A stretch of DNA of 6,726 nucleotides from Planctomycetota bacterium (GTDB lineage Bacteria; Planctomycetota; PUPC01; JACPCR01), in assembly GCA_030740295.1 (NCBI GenBank), contig JASLXP010000033.1:1-6726 (forward strand), read 5' to 3'. Numbering within the stretch: the first letter of the stretch is position 1; each line of letters opens with the position of its first letter. Below are positions 6,697-6,726 of this stretch, in pieces. Both the position numbers and the translations under genes were made by a program. Below the pieces are notes generated by a model. That model ran no database searches, was not told where the DNA came from, and saw only the letters and a list, made by a program, of their open reading frames with translations.

Positions 6697-6726
6697 CCTC
6701 AAACACGCATGTATGCGTGTTTGAGG
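6697..6726. repeat. Perfect 14-bp inverted repeat at the window edge
   Basis: CCTCAAACACGCAT (6697-6710) and ATGCGTGTTTGAGG (6713-6726) are exact reverse complements around a central GT. As RNA or cruciform this gives a stem of about 12 bp with a small loop. The window ends on its last base, so the stem may be longer and a T-tract that would mark a terminator cannot be seen. It could be a bidirectional terminator, a recombination or mobile-element end, or another REP type. Confidence 0.7.

Noticed and set aside
1..6726. tRNA, rRNA, CRISPR array, transposase or phage genes
   Set aside because: I saw no tRNA-like clover-leaf, no regularly spaced direct repeats with unique spacers, and no transposase, integrase or phage structural motifs in any frame.

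Overview
The window holds three complete or near-complete genes, the tail of a fourth, and two repeat-rich intergenic stretches. The DNA is fairly GC-rich. Several traits suggest a bacterium of the Planctomycetes-Verrucomicrobia-Lentisphaerae group or a similar environmental lineage such as Hydrogenedentota. These are a very large multi-domain secreted hydrolase-like protein, heptamer GTGAATG runs between genes, REP-like palindromes built on CAGGCTGGCAGCC, and the motif ACGCCGAAGGCGTTGAACAA followed by a CCCAGGGC/GCCCTGGG hairpin. The taxonomic call comes from remembered repeat families and was not searched.

Layout: (a) bases 2-181, + strand, are the C-terminal 59 codons of an acidic protein that begins outside the window. 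(b) Bases 245-1171, - strand, encode a class I aldolase of the dihydrodipicolinate synthase/N-acetylneuraminate lyase superfamily. It keeps the Schiff-base lysine but lacks the usual YN tyrosine and the DapA arginine, so it is unlikely to be the lysine-pathway enzyme. (c) Bases 1172-1396 are a divergent intergenic region with a good sigma-28 (FliA)-like promoter candidate facing rightward. (d) Bases 1397-2071, + strand, encode an unrecognised acidic, helical 224-residue protein with a Pro/Ala-rich N-terminus and a D-x-V-E-I-S motif. The promoter and motif together hint at a flagellum-coregulated protein. (e) Bases 2072-2414 hold a degenerate heptamer array, a REPIN-like pair of inverted REP elements and two short palindromes. 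(f) Bases 2415-6527, + strand, encode a 1370-residue exported protein. It appears to have two N-terminal beta-sandwich regions, an Ig-like linker, a probable clan GH-A TIM barrel with candidate catalytic Glu701 and Glu828, then carbohydrate-binding-like and fibronectin-III-like C-terminal domains. (g) Bases 6528-6726 hold a weak terminator candidate, the CCCAGGGC hairpin repeat and a perfect 14-bp inverted repeat ending at the last base.

The genes do not form an obvious operon: (b) is on the opposite strand and (d) and (f) are separated by about 340 bases of repeats. The exported protein probably acts on an extracellular polysaccharide. A sugar-acid or keto-acid aldolase nearby would fit carbohydrate use, but a functional link is inference only. 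The best candidate for something undescribed is the large exported protein, which may represent an unassigned glycoside hydrolase family. Second is the possible FliA-dependent hypothetical gene.
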